A program made the translations under genes and the position numbers. This document shows positions 50,357-60,323 of a stretch of 64,000 bases of DNA, piece by piece (position 1 is the stretch's first letter; each line of letters opens with the position of its first letter). This DNA comes from Candidatus Flexicrinis proximus (lineage in GTDB: Bacteria > Chloroflexota > Anaerolineae > Aggregatilineales > Phototrophicaceae), in the NCBI GenBank assembly GCA_016712885.1, contig JADJQF010000003.1:744001-808000 (forward strand), written 5' to 3'. The notes beneath the pieces are model-generated. The model was not told where the DNA came from and did no database searches. It was given only the letters and a program-made list of their open reading frames with translations.

Positions 50357-51937
50357 TTATTCGCTGCCCGGACCGGCCCACTGGCCGATACGGAAGATGA
50401 CAAACTCAGCCGGTTTCGTCGGCGCAACGCCGACTTCAACGACCATCTGGCCGAGATCACGCGCCTCAGGCGGGTTAGTCTCTTCGTCGCACTTAACGTA
50501 GAACGCAGAGTCGGGCGAGGCTCCGAAGAGCGCGCCGGTACGCCAAACCATCGTGAGGAAGGCTTTCACATCGCGGCGGACACGGCCCCACAGACGCGCA
50601 TCGTTGGGTTCGAACACGACCCACTGTGTGCTGCGCTCAATGCTCTCTTCAATCATGTTGAACAGACGGCGGACGTTGATGTACTTCCACGACGGATCAC
50701 TGGTGAGGGTACGTGCGCCCCAAATGCGGATGCCGCGGCCAGGGAACGAGCGGATGCAGTTGATGCCGAGCGGGTTGAGAAGGTCCTGCTCGCCCTTGGT
50801 CACTTTCATGCCGAGGCCAAGGGTTGTACGGACGATCTCATTAGCCGGGGCCTTGTGGACACCACGGGTGTTATCGACGCGGGCGTAGACGCCAGCCATG
50901 TGGCCGCTCGGCGGTACCAGGCGGGTACGGCCCGGGTTGCCGGTCATGTCTGCGATCTCAATCCACGGATAGTAGAGGGCGGCACGGGTGGTGTCGTAGT
51001 TGACTTCCAGACGCCATTCCTTGACTTCCTGCGGCGTGAGGGCCGGAGGCGCATCGAGGATGGCGAAGCAGTAGCGAACGAGTTCGCAGTAGTCGATCAT
51101 GGCCTGCTGAACGGCCTGAACGCCCTTCATATCGACTTCACCGGCCTCGAAGGAGGTCATGAGATCGGGAGCGACGAGCATGGTCACGTCGTCGAAGGCC
51201 TCGAGGCCGCCGAAACCCGTACGGGTGACAGCGCTGCCCTGGTAGTCAGCCAACGAGATGGCCTTTTCCTTGATCTCACCGCCGGCAAGCTTGGTTGCAC
51301 CGGAAGCGGGGACAAGATCGGCCTTACCAACGACAACCGCGGTCAGGATCTGGGACTGCGTTTCGACAACGGTCTGGACGTTATTGTCGCCCTTGCCCAG
51401 CGTGACGTTGGGGAAGGTTTCCTTGACCGCGCCGCTTTCCTTGACGATCAAGGTAAAGGCCGGGCTGGCCTTCTTGGGATCTTCGCCGTCCTTGGGCGCT
51501 TCGCGCTTCAGTTCGACTTCGATGTTGTTGCCGGCTGGGCCGGCCTTCTTTGCGGTGAAATCCAGCAGTTTGACCGGCTTGTCGCCTTCACTGTTGACGC
51601 TGCCTTTGGCGGCAGTGGCCGAGTCGGGGTCGCTGGCTTCGCCAAGGGTCTTGATACTGACGATATAAGCGATGCTGCCGCCATTCGCGAAATAACCGTA
51701 GACCGAGTCCGGCATATAAGCGCCTTTAACAAAGGCACCGAACTTAGCCACATACTGGCTCCAATTGGTGACCAGAGTCGGCTTGCCCAGAAGAGATACG
51801 GGCTGGCCGTTCTTTATGTCTGACGCCTTATCGGTGTAACCGATAAAGGCGGCTACCGCAGTACCGACAGCCTCAATAGGCTTGGCACCACGATCAACTT
51901 CCTCCATGTAAACGCCCGGAGATAGATAGTTTGGCAT
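50357..51937 (-). CDS. Contractile tail sheath protein
   Basis: A 526-residue sheath subunit, the protein that contracts to drive the tube. The N-terminus MPNYLSPGVYMEEVDRGAKPIEAVGTAVAAFIGY and the C-terminal EVGVAPTKPAEFVIFRIGQW are hallmark sheath arms that link neighbouring subunits. The middle has an inserted domain of about 150 residues. The conserved NPLGINCIRSFPGRGIRIWGARTL segment is present. Only one sheath gene is found; many eCIS encode two or three. It lies 70 nt after the DUF4255 gene. Confidence 0.95.
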   Translation of the reverse strand: MPNYLSPGVYMEEVDRGAKPIEAVGTAVAAFIGYTDKASDIKNGQPVSLLGKPTLVTNWSQYVAKFGAFVKGAYMPDSVYGYFANGGSIAYIVSIKTLGEASDPDSATAAKGSVNSEGDKPVKLLDFTAKKAGPAGNNIEVELKREAPKDGEDPKKASPAFTLIVKESGAVKETFPNVTLGKGDNNVQTVVETQSQILTAVVVGKADLVPASGATKLAGGEIKEKAISLADYQGSAVTRTGFGGLEAFDDVTMLVAPDLMTSFEAGEVDMKGVQAVQQAMIDYCELVRYCFAILDAPPALTPQEVKEWRLEVNYDTTRAALYYPWIEIADMTGNPGRTRLVPPSGHMAGVYARVDNTRGVHKAPANEIVRTTLGLGMKVTKGEQDLLNPLGINCIRSFPGRGIRIWGARTLTSDPSWKYINVRRLFNMIEESIERSTQWVVFEPNDARLWGRVRRDVKAFLTMVWRTGALFGASPDSAFYVKCDEETNPPEARDLGQMVVEVGVAPTKPAEFVIFRIGQWAGPGSE

Positions 51938-52007
51938 CGGTTCTCTCCTTGCTCCCTCAAAACTTAGTTACTTGAAGCTTGCAGTGTCAGGGGGAAATTC
52001 CATGTGC

Positions 52008-52661
52008 TTAATTCTCAGTATCCCCCTCCTCTGCTCGTTTCCGTTTTGGAACCTTGATATCCTCGCTCCTCGCTGAAACTACCCGCTCGTTAGGCCGCTC
52101 GGACTGAGCAATACGGATAGTTCCTTCCAACACCAGCGGCGTTTCCTCCTCAAACGCGACGTCGAGTTCGAGCGTGGCAATGACCGTAAAACCCAGATGC
52201 AACTGGTTGTCCATCACGCTCCACAAATCGACCATGTTGGTAGTCATTGTTGGTGAGGTTTCCGCCACCAACAGCGGGATATCAATACGACTATACCGCA
52301 ATGCGCCTTCACACGCCGCAGGATCGAGATAAAGCGTGCGCTTAAGGGTGGACAATGCGCGCCACAGCAGGCGGTGCTCATCTTCGATTTTGCGTGTCCA
52401 CGAGGTCACCACATAGGCGACATCGACACGGCGAGGCGGCAAGGTGATCTTCCCGGAAGTCCCGTTCTTGGCGATTTCGCGATCCATCTGGCGCAGCTTC
52501 TGGTTCTCGCGGATGTCGAAGGCAAACAGGTTCAGGGTCGGGCGGCTGAGACGGGAAGCCCACTCGCGGTTCGGCTGGTCAAAGGCGATTTCGATATCCT
52601 GACCAATCCCTCCCCGATTGCGGAGGAGTGCTTCGATCGACTTGTCCAGATCGTCCAGCAT
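52008..52661 (-). CDS. DUF4255 protein, sheath/tube terminator (Afp16/Pvc16-like)
   Basis: A 217-residue protein whose first 190 residues match the Pvc16_N (DUF4255) family: MLDDLDKSIEALLRN, RPTLNLFAFDIRENQKLRQ, RVDVAYVVTSWTRKIEDEHRLLWRAL. These proteins cap the far end of the sheath and tube and fix particle length. The C-terminus is charged and disordered. It starts 9 nt after the AAA+ ATPase gene. Confidence 0.92.
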   Translation of the reverse strand: MLDDLDKSIEALLRNRGGIGQDIEIAFDQPNREWASRLSRPTLNLFAFDIRENQKLRQMDREIAKNGTSGKITLPPRRVDVAYVVTSWTRKIEDEHRLLWRALSTLKRTLYLDPAACEGALRYSRIDIPLLVAETSPTMTTNMVDLWSVMDNQLHLGFTVIATLELDVAFEEETPLVLEGTIRIAQSERPNERVVSARSEDIKVPKRKRAEEGDTEN

Positions 52662-52670
52662 TAGTCCCCC

Positions 52671-54792
52671 TTATCCGTCGAGCAGACGGCCCATCTTCTG
52701 ATGTTCGCGGCGAACGGCGCTTCGAATATGCGTTCCGGTGATGATGCGGCTGTCGGCAGCGGCCAGATAGGCCGACGCGATCGCCGCGTTGCGAATACTG
52801 CCCCCTGCGAGGCGGAACTCGTTGGCGATCTGGACCAGATCGACATCCTTGCCGAGCGGCGCGCCGGGCGGAAAGTGAGCGGCCCAGATACGTTCGCGGT
52901 ATTCCGGCGTCGGGAACGGGAAGTCGACCATAAAGTCGAGGCGGCGCGTAAAGGCGTCGTCGATATTCTGACGGAAGTTTGTAGCCAGGATCACGACGCC
53001 GTCATATTGTTCGACGCGTTGAAGCAGATAGGCGACTTCGATATTGGCGTAGCGGTCGCGCGCATCCTTGACTTCACTGCGCTTGCCGAACAGGGCGTCG
53101 GCTTCATCGAAGAACAGGATTGCGTTGCCGCTCTGCGCTTCGTTGAAAATCACATTCAGGTTCTTTTCGGTCTCGCCGATATATTTGCTGACCACGGCGG
53201 AAAGATCGATTTTATAGAGTACTAGGCCGAGCTCCTGGGCGACAACTTCGGCGGCCAGTGTCTTGCCGGTGCCACTCTCGCCGGCGAACAGGGCACTGAT
53301 CCCGCGGGCAGTTCGTGCTCCAAACCCCCACTGTTCGCGCACAATGAAGCTGCTGCGTGAGCGGGTCAGGCGGCAAAACCAATTCGTCCCACCCTGCCCG
53401 CGGCGTGATGCGGGAGGCAAGATGCCCCAGCGAAAGCGAGGCATGCGCCTGTGCGCCGGCGTAGAGATCGTGGACATCGGGGGCTTTGGACTTCGACGCC
53501 GCGATGTCGGCTGCGGTCTGTGCGGCCCGGGCGATCCGTGCGGCCCCGAAGCGGAATTTGCTGGCGAGTCCGTCAATATCGCTATCACTGAGATTTGCAT
53601 GAATAGAGTAAGCCGCATCGGCCCACAACGCGCGCCGGTAACCGAACGCGGGTAACTCGAGGCCGAGTCGAAGCATCCGGCGGCCATCGAGCGGCTCGGG
53701 TGGTTCCCAGTCGCGCTCGCCACAAATAAAGACCGGCAGCGGATACCGGGCGATGCGTTCCCAGAGCGCGGTGAGCAAGGGGCGCCGCTCCAGTTCGAGC
53801 AGTACATCCCAGTGATCGATCAGCAGGGCGGCCCCGTGGAGAATACCTTCGCGGATGGTGATACGCGCAACGGCGTCAGGGGACATCTCTACCGCAGACA
53901 GGGCAGACGAGTCGACGCGAAGCAGGTTCAGGTCGTTGGATTGGCACAAGGAAGACGCAACTTCAAGCTGACCCAGCTCAGGCAGGCCGCGGAAGAAGAT
54001 TAATGGAGACTCGGAAAATGCCTGTTGAATGGCTTCAAGCGGCAGATCGGGAGGGGATTGGACGTCATGGACCGGCGTGACAATCCGGCGCAGACGTTCG
54101 TCGGGAAAGTCACTGCCAAGCAGAAAGGCGAGCGTCCGACCATCGACTCGAAGGGCGTGCAAGAGGGAGGCCGAGTTCGGGCGCGCTGAATCGGCAACGA
54201 GATCAATCAAACCATGCCAGCGCAGGGGGCTTTCGGGCATCAGCCGCGACCATACGCCCAGACGTTCTTCCGGCGTGCGTCCGAGGATATTCATGGCGAG
54301 GTTGACGGTCGGCCTACGGAGCGAGACATCGTCCTGGAGATAGGCGTAGATTCGCTCGTAGCGCCGGTCGAGTTCAGGGGCGAGCGCAATCAGAAGGATG
54401 TACTGGTCAATCAGCGGCAGATGCAGGGCATTGACGATATGAGCAAGGGGAGAAGACGGGTCTTCCAGCGAGAAGGCCGGCAAGACATCAAAATGGTCTT
54501 CGGTTCCCGACCAGAGGCCTGCCAGACCGGGTTGGGATAAGTGGCGTTCCATTTCATCAGGCGTAACAATGAGTCCCCGGAGCGCGTCGGTCGGGTCATG
54601 GGCGGACGCGTCTGCTCGAGACACAGCGCTATGAAGCAGCGGCTCCAGTTGATGAAGCGCACCATTCAGGTCTCGCAGGCTACCCACTGAAGATAACGAC
54701 TCCCGTGATGCGGCCGGTGACGGCGACTGTGTCACAGACAGGACTCCGATGATCGAGTGATGGGTGGGTATGGCATAAAGAAATCGTTGCAT
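52671..54792 (-). pseudogene. AAA+ ATPase of the eCIS (Afp15-like), split by a frameshift
   Basis: Two overlapping frames together make one typical two-part eCIS ATPase of about 690 residues. The first frame (54792 to about 53350) holds an N-terminal region with a degenerate ATPase fold (GLPELGQ in place of Walker A; LLIDHWD) and runs to GWDELVLPPDPLTQ. Then the match moves to another frame that carries the active module to the stop at 52671: FAGESGTGKT (Walker A), ILFFDEADALFG (Walker B), ILATNFRQNIDDAF (sensor 1) and GGSIRNAAIAS (sensor 2). About seven family residues are missing at the join, so a small deletion not divisible by three, near 53345-53365, is likely. It could be real inactivation, frameshifting in translation, or an assembly error. 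Confidence 0.85.
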
Positions 54793-55005
54793 TCAGCGTA
54801 AGCTAATGTGCAGTTTAACACTGTTTTGCGGCAAGCGCACTTATTTCAAGGCGAGTTGTCCCACAGTTACCCGTGATATCCAGCAATCAAGGCGTGTCTT
54901 CCCGTCAAGAATTGTCGAGGAAAATCAAATTCATTAACGAAACACCAATCATGTGACCTCGAAAGGTTCTTTTGTACCCGCGCTGCCAGCCAAGAAATGG
55001 CCCAA
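54793..55005. other. Leader region upstream of the eCIS ATPase gene
   Basis: A 213-nt AT-richer non-coding gap, the likely site of the main eCIS operon promoter on the minus strand. I found no well-spaced promoter pair; TTGACG near 54909 and GTTAAACT near 54815-54822 (minus strand) are only fragments. Confidence 0.4.
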
Positions 55006-55857
55006 TCACAATCTCGAATAGAGTTGTTCGCCCGGAAGCAGTTCGCTGATCCGGTGGTGAGGAGAGGCCAAGCGCAGACGGACGACCTGCGCGGTATCGC
55101 TCAATTCGATGTCCGACTGTTTGGCAATTCCTGCAGCGACCTGCCCCACTCTGACGTTGTCAGAGGCCCGGAGCATGAAAGGGCCGATCTCAGTCCCGAA
55201 ACGGGCCGACAACATGAAAGGACCGGCGGGAAGACGGGGCGCATCAGCGGCCGATGGCGCGCTGACGGTCACCTTTAGTTCTGCCAACGGAGGCTGGGTC
55301 GCAGGATCGTCAAGCGGTGTGTAGAAGCGCAGGGTGTGGACGGCACTGATTGGGATCGGCTGCTGCGTCAATTCGTAGTCATCGATCAACACACGGGCAC
55401 CGCCGTTGAGCGCGGCAAACCATTGGCCGATCTGGCTGTCGAAGAGCAAGACGGCGCACCGGGCCGGCAGGAGATTGATTCGGCTGCTGCGCGCGATTTC
55501 GCGCAAGTCGATGTCTGGAGGCGGCGACTCGGACGGGTCCGGCACGCCCATGGACAGGGCCAACCGCCCGCCCGTCGAAACACTACGGTCGTTGAGCTGG
55601 GCGGTCACTTCCCGTCCACCGGTACGCACCGGTTGAGGGAATTCGCCGGCCTGCAGCGCATCCGGAAAGACCGCCAACCGGTCGCCAGGGATAATCCCGC
55701 AGCCGCCCAGGCGATCGCCCATGGCGAGAGGGGTCGCAACTTCCAGGCCGCCGACCCGAAGCAACTGCGCGACATCGCCGGTTTCAAGGGCTGTGCTGAC
55801 CCGTGCCTGCGCGACCCTCGCGCCGGGAACGATCACCGCGGTGAACTTGAATATCAT
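55006..55857 (-). CDS. Uncharacterised protein of the eCIS/signalling locus
   Basis: A 283-residue protein I do not recognise. It has no signal peptide or membrane span. It is rich in beta-strand-like segments and its last 55 residues (NVRVGQVAAGIAKQSDIELS...VVRLRLA...ISELLPGEQLYS) look like a ubiquitin-like beta-grasp fold of the YukD type, as does an N-terminal stretch (GDVAQLLRVGG...IIPGDRLAVF). The middle resembles a degenerate FHA-like sandwich (NLLPARCAVLLFD...GARVLIDDYEL). It lies between the sheath operon and the VWA-FHA gene and so probably takes part in the signalling or assembly module. Confidence 0.6.
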   Translation of the reverse strand: MIFKFTAVIVPGARVAQARVSTALETGDVAQLLRVGGLEVATPLAMGDRLGGCGIIPGDRLAVFPDALQAGEFPQPVRTGGREVTAQLNDRSVSTGGRLALSMGVPDPSESPPPDIDLREIARSSRINLLPARCAVLLFDSQIGQWFAALNGGARVLIDDYELTQQPIPISAVHTLRFYTPLDDPATQPPLAELKVTVSAPSAADAPRLPAGPFMLSARFGTEIGPFMLRASDNVRVGQVAAGIAKQSDIELSDTAQVVRLRLASPHHRISELLPGEQLYSRL

Positions 55858-55997
55858 GACTGTTCACGGATTGAAAGCACGATCCCGTCCAGTTCGGGCT
55901 GCCCGCGCGTGCACTCGCCAGCGATAGGCGCCGGGCGAAAACCACTGCTAAAATAGGCGCGTAAGTTGCGAATGCCTCCGTACTCCCGGCAGCGTCT

Positions 55998-58103
55998 CTA
56001 GAGATCGGTCTTGATGAAATCAGCGATATCCTGCTGGGCGCTGCTATGGAAGATCATGATCACATCGCCGATCTGCAGCTCAGTGACGCCATCGAGGCGG
56101 TGGAGGAAGAATCCGCGGCGCACCTGCCCGTCGATACGGGCGGTGGCATTGCCCTTACGATTCGAGTAGTACCAATCGCCACGCCGCCACATGATGACGC
56201 CGTGCTGACGCGAGACATTCGGATCGTCACTCACATTCACATCGTTTCCAGAACCACGGCCAATCGTCACGGTCTTCTTGGTGAGGGCGTGGGCATGCCG
56301 CACGCCATCGCGCAGAACCGTCAGGGTCATCAACTGCGGACCGAGCTCAATGTTGTCAGGATAGGCGATCACGCGCTTGATCTTGCGCCTGCGTATGGCG
56401 CGAACGAGGATTACGTTGAGAAGAAGCCCGGCGAGCATGAGGGCAAGCGGGATGCCGTAATCAATGCGAAGATCGCGGCGGGGTACAGGGGGCCGGGGCT
56501 GAACGGTTGGCGTGGCTGTCGGAACTGGAACAGAAACGGTGAGCGGCAGCAGATTGCTGCTGGCCAACGGCGGGTCCCCAGGTGAGATGCCCGACACGAC
56601 AGCGACAATCTGGTACGTACCGCCTGCGGTCGCGTCTGGAAACACCGAGAGGATGGCTGCCGAGAGGTCAGGCAGTGATAGCGCCGCGACGCCACTTACG
56701 TAGGGTGCCGTGCCGATTGTCTGGGCCAGCTCAGGGCGCCCGGAAGGGGATGCGCTGAATTCGACATCAGGCAGGGCAATCTGCTCATTCCCGCGCACCG
56801 TCAGGTCAACTGCGCCCGTGAACGTGCCCGAAGTCGCGGAGTCGGGAGACGCAAGCGCGTCCCTGACCGTCAGTTGAAGCGACTGCTGGACATACAGGCG
56901 CAGCGACGAAGGCGTCTGAGCGAGAGTCGTGTTGGCGTTATCCCACAACTCGGCCTGGACGGTGTAGAAACCCGGCTGCAAGACCGTCGAATCAAAGGTG
57001 TAGACGGATGCCTGCGAGGTCTGGACCACTTCGCCGTTGACCCGAAAAACGATGCGAGTATTTTCACGTCCCAGATCCGACTGGGCGTTGACACCAATGT
57101 CGATCCGGCCGGTGATGGGCGCGCCGCCGGCGTTGGTGACAAAGGCGATGTCGTGGCGAAGGGTTTCGACCGGACAGGTCACCTGGTCGGTCAATTCGGT
57201 ACCATCGGTGAGCGCCGCTGTAAGGTCGATGGCCGCGCGGTTATTCGAGTCAGGGGTAAGGCCGCGTCCGCTAATCGTGATGGTCGCTTCGCTGTTCAGC
57301 GCGCGGGCAAAGTCGCTCAAGTAGGCGCCAACAGCCGAGCCAATTGAAGCGCGCGTGTTATTCGTCTCGCCGTAATACCAGAAATAGCCGCCGGTTTGCG
57401 ATGCAAGCGCAGTCAACTCATCTTCGTCGGGGCGGTCGCGCGATACAAATCCAATCGAATAGATCTGCGTGTTGTCGCGCTGCGCACGTGCAATCAGCGC
57501 GTCGATAGGCGTTTGCTCAAGCTGGCGGCGCCCGCTGTCGGTGACGGCCAGGACAACCCGCCGCGTTCCCGCAGCGAACGGAAATGCACCGATAGCCTGA
57601 TCAATAGCGTCGTAGAGACGGTTGTCCCCGGCGCTGATCGACAGACCGGTGAGGTAGTCATTCGCAAATGCCTGCTTATCGGCGACAAATGGAGTGACGG
57701 GCGCGATATCTTCGCTGAAGGTGATCAGCGCGACCTCGTCTTCGGGGAGAAGGTTCTCAAACAGATCCTGTTGAAGCACCGCAGTGAGTTCGACAATTGG
57801 CACAGTATCGGTCAGGTCAAGGACAATCACTAACCTTAACGGGGGGCGTTCGGCAAGCGGCGTGAGCACGACATCGAGCGCGCCCGGGTTTCCCCGCTGT
57901 TCGGCGGAGAGGTCTAACGCGGAATCGGCTAGGGTGCGGGCATCAGCCCCCTGGAGCACCGCCTCAATCCGGACCTGGTTGGCCGATCGCTCAAACGCGC
58001 AGGAATAGGCCACAAAGGCGGGGGAGAGTACCGGCTGTTGTGCGGCAGTGAGACCTGTGATTAGCGCCGCAGCGAACGCTGCGACCAATGTGCGGATACG
58101 CAT
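55998..58103 (-). CDS. VWA-FHA transmembrane protein (second)
   Basis: A 701-residue protein with signal peptide (IRTLVAAFAAALITGLTAAQ). An external VWA domain lies at about 90-270, with LVIVLDLTDT at the MIDAS (Asp-x-Thr-x-Thr, still metal-binding) and TRRVVLAVTDSGRR. Beta-sandwich and Pro-rich stretches follow, then a span (PLALMLAGLLLNVILVRAI) and a C-terminal FHA domain (VTIGRGSGNDVNVSD, SRQHGVI). The usual NGT loop reads RKGNATARIDG. Its layout copies that of the protein at 28987-31122. The gene lies 10 nt downstream of the PP2C gene. Confidence 0.85.
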   Translation of the reverse strand: MRIRTLVAAFAAALITGLTAAQQPVLSPAFVAYSCAFERSANQVRIEAVLQGADARTLADSALDLSAEQRGNPGALDVVLTPLAERPPLRLVIVLDLTDTVPIVELTAVLQQDLFENLLPEDEVALITFSEDIAPVTPFVADKQAFANDYLTGLSISAGDNRLYDAIDQAIGAFPFAAGTRRVVLAVTDSGRRQLEQTPIDALIARAQRDNTQIYSIGFVSRDRPDEDELTALASQTGGYFWYYGETNNTRASIGSAVGAYLSDFARALNSEATITISGRGLTPDSNNRAAIDLTAALTDGTELTDQVTCPVETLRHDIAFVTNAGGAPITGRIDIGVNAQSDLGRENTRIVFRVNGEVVQTSQASVYTFDSTVLQPGFYTVQAELWDNANTTLAQTPSSLRLYVQQSLQLTVRDALASPDSATSGTFTGAVDLTVRGNEQIALPDVEFSASPSGRPELAQTIGTAPYVSGVAALSLPDLSAAILSVFPDATAGGTYQIVAVVSGISPGDPPLASSNLLPLTVSVPVPTATPTVQPRPPVPRRDLRIDYGIPLALMLAGLLLNVILVRAIRRRKIKRVIAYPDNIELGPQLMTLTVLRDGVRHAHALTKKTVTIGRGSGNDVNVSDDPNVSRQHGVIMWRRGDWYYSNRKGNATARIDGQVRRGFFLHRLDGVTELQIGDVIMIFHSSAQQDIADFIKTDL

Positions 58104-58113
58104 CGAACCCCCG

Positions 58114-59643
58114 TCAGCGAGTCAAGATCCAGTAGCTGGTTGCAAGGAGCGCAACCAGCAGCAAAAAAGTGAAGCAGCCGATGGGCGAGGACGCAACCTG
58201 GGTGACCGGATCACCGGGCTTGCGCATCTTGAGCGAGCCGGTTCGACTTGCACGCGTGAAGACACGGTCACTGGCGTGTGCTTCCCAGATGTCATCGAGA
58301 TAGGCATCAGCGAGACACTCGACAACAATCGCTGTCACGTTGTCCTTCGCCTCAAGCTCAAGCGCCCGCCGAACCATCATCTCGGCCGCATAGGTGGTGT
58401 TACCAGCAAGATAGGTAATCAGTTCATTTGACCGAACGGTATTGGTGAGTCCATCACTGGTAATCAGCAGTTTGTCGCCAGGATTCAAGGGAATCGTTAA
58501 GGTCTGCGGCTCGATCCCATCGACTTTGCCGATGGCACGGGTAAGGACGTCACGTTTTGGGGGCGCATCGGTCATGTTGACCGCCTGTACGGTCGCCAGT
58601 TCAACGGGCTGCTGCTGCATGTGGTCCTGAGTGAGCTGCTGGAGCACATTCTGGCGGAAGAGATACAGCCGCGAGTCGCCCACATGGGTGACAAAAGCAC
58701 TCCAGTTCCTGATGACGACGGCGGTCAGGGTGGTGCCGGCAGGATTAGGCGACCGGCGGACCCAGGCGCGCACTTCCGCATTGATGTGTTTGAACGCAGT
58801 GGTCAAGACATCAATCCAGGGCAGATCGTACGACGCATTCCTGAAGAAGGCGGTCAGCAGGTACTTGGAGGCAAACGCGCTGATCTCGTCCCCATCCTGC
58901 CCCGCGCCAACCCCGTCTGCCACCGCAAACAAGTAGGCCCTGGGGTGCTGGCCTATGGCTATCGCATCCTGATTTGCCTCGCGATATGGGCCGGTATTGG
59001 TCGCATAAGAGGCATCTACACGGGTGACAACCGGCGTGCGGTCAAAGTAGAACAGCTCAACCCGGTGCGGCTGACCGTTGATCGTAAACGTGTCGCCCTG
59101 GCGGACAGGGAACGGGAACTTGGGCACGATATCATTGACGCGGACTTCGGCTTTGCCGGTGACAGATGTCAGGCGGATCGGAGCGCGTAGATCAGGGGGG
59201 TCGGCAGGCGCAAAGTGGAGGTCCAGTGCAAGCCCATCCACCAGTAAATGAAGCTGCGTCGCAGCCCGCCCCGCCCCGTTGCCGATATGGACGATGAAGC
59301 GCTGCTCATCCGCCGCGACCATGTGAATCTGCGAGACACGGGCGACCTGAGCTACGGCTTTGCGCGCCTTGCGCTCGCTGTCCTTGGTGAACATGTCGCG
59401 CAGATCGTCACGCGCGCTGCGTTTTTCGGACTTGCTATCACCAACACTGATTCCAAGTTTCTTCAGGAGCGGCCGGAGGGGAGTTACCAGGCGCTGCGGA
59501 GCAGATTTAAACTGACGCCAGAACGGCCCGAATAAACGCAGAGGATTTATCCGGTTCAACTGCGACAGACCTGTCGTAGCGAGCCGGGCCGGGGCGTTGA
59601 CTAACGCCGTTAATCGCGATATCACCGATCCTATGACGTTCAC
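58114..59643 (-). CDS. PP2C-family Ser/Thr phosphatase with C-terminal membrane anchor
   Basis: Phosphatase of 509 residues. I prefer GTG 59643, which has GAGGG a few bases upstream; ATG 59670 overlaps a TATAGT -10-like box. A basic N-terminal part and an FHA-like beta-sandwich (about residues 75-175: RFIVHIGNGAGRAATQLHLL...TFTINGQPHRVELFYF) precede the PP2C domain. The PP2C motifs are REANQDA, FAVADGVGAGQDG, VGDSRLYLF, LLITSDGLTN and AKDNVTAIVV, so all metal ligands are present. The C-terminal span (CFTFLLLVALLATSYWI) anchors it with the enzyme inside the cell. It is divergent from the FHA and kinase genes and would reverse their phosphorylations. Confidence 0.88.
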   Translation of the reverse strand: MNVIGSVISRLTALVNAPARLATTGLSQLNRINPLRLFGPFWRQFKSAPQRLVTPLRPLLKKLGISVGDSKSEKRSARDDLRDMFTKDSERKARKAVAQVARVSQIHMVAADEQRFIVHIGNGAGRAATQLHLLVDGLALDLHFAPADPPDLRAPIRLTSVTGKAEVRVNDIVPKFPFPVRQGDTFTINGQPHRVELFYFDRTPVVTRVDASYATNTGPYREANQDAIAIGQHPRAYLFAVADGVGAGQDGDEISAFASKYLLTAFFRNASYDLPWIDVLTTAFKHINAEVRAWVRRSPNPAGTTLTAVVIRNWSAFVTHVGDSRLYLFRQNVLQQLTQDHMQQQPVELATVQAVNMTDAPPKRDVLTRAIGKVDGIEPQTLTIPLNPGDKLLITSDGLTNTVRSNELITYLAGNTTYAAEMMVRRALELEAKDNVTAIVVECLADAYLDDIWEAHASDRVFTRASRTGSLKMRKPGDPVTQVASSPIGCFTFLLLVALLATSYWILTR

Positions 59644-59732
59644 GAAACCCTCACTTATGCAGCGGCGCATACTATAACACGTTCGCGCCCTATACGGTGG
59701 TGCGTTACACTTTGTGATTGCAGGAGGGGTAA

Positions 59733-60323
59733 ATGCTTCGACTACCGGACTATGGTATCGCTTATGTGCTGTGGGTTGGCGCGATCGCCTTAGGGGCGGT
59801 TGCTTCCTTACAGGTACTCTATTTTCTGATGCTTCTGATCCCAAAACGGGGCAGCCGACCCATCCGGCAGCCCAATGGCCCGGTCATGCCAACGAATCCG
59901 GCCGGGGTCGAAGGACGACGCGCAGGGAACGCTCCGCTGGCCAGCGGCGGCAAGATGGTCGTGCTGACGGGTCTGTTGAATGTCGAAGACATCCCTCTAC
60001 CCAATAACAATTTCGTGATTGGCCGCTACTACCATCCCGAAAACAATATCCATATCGCGCTAGACGAGAAGAGCATTTCGCGCCGCCATGCGACGTTCCA
60101 AGGCGACGACAAGTCACGCGATTACTACCTGACGGACACCAACAGCAGTTATGGCACGGCGCTGCGGATGGGCGACAAACAGCAGCAGTTGGTGCCAGGG
60201 GCGAAATTCCGGATCTATAACGGTGACGTGATTCAATTCGGGCAAGCGATTACGGCCCGTTTTGTGCTGCCTGGCGAATCGAGGCCCACGCCGGCACCTG
60301 CAGATCAAAACGCCCGGACATGA
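59733..60323 (+). CDS. Membrane-anchored FHA-domain protein
   Basis: A 196-residue protein with an excellent ribosome site (AGGAGGGG) before ATG 59733. One N-terminal span (YVLWVGAIALGAVASLQVLYFLMLLI) places the C-terminal FHA domain in the cytoplasm. The FHA core reads FVIGRYYHPENNIHIALDEKSISRRHATF and TDTNSSYGTALRMGD; the last Asn of the NGT loop is replaced by Tyr-Gly-Thr. It overlaps the kinase gene by 4 nt (ATGA) and is probably a phosphorylation target or docking partner of that kinase. Confidence 0.87.
   Translation: MLRLPDYGIAYVLWVGAIALGAVASLQVLYFLMLLIPKRGSRPIRQPNGPVMPTNPAGVEGRRAGNAPLASGGKMVVLTGLLNVEDIPLPNNNFVIGRYYHPENNIHIALDEKSISRRHATFQGDDKSRDYYLTDTNSSYGTALRMGDKQQQLVPGAKFRIYNGDVIQFGQAITARFVLPGESRPTPAPADQNART

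Noticed and set aside
37661..54792. Prophage interpretation of the tail genes
   Set aside because: No capsid, portal, terminase, integrase, lysis or replication genes are present, while eCIS-specific DUF4255, DUF4157, CIS-tube and AAA+ ATPase genes are.
37661..54792. Type VI secretion system interpretation
   Set aside because: No TssB/TssC pair, ClpV or membrane-complex genes (TssJ, TssL, TssM); a single long sheath protein and gp19-type tubes fit eCIS.
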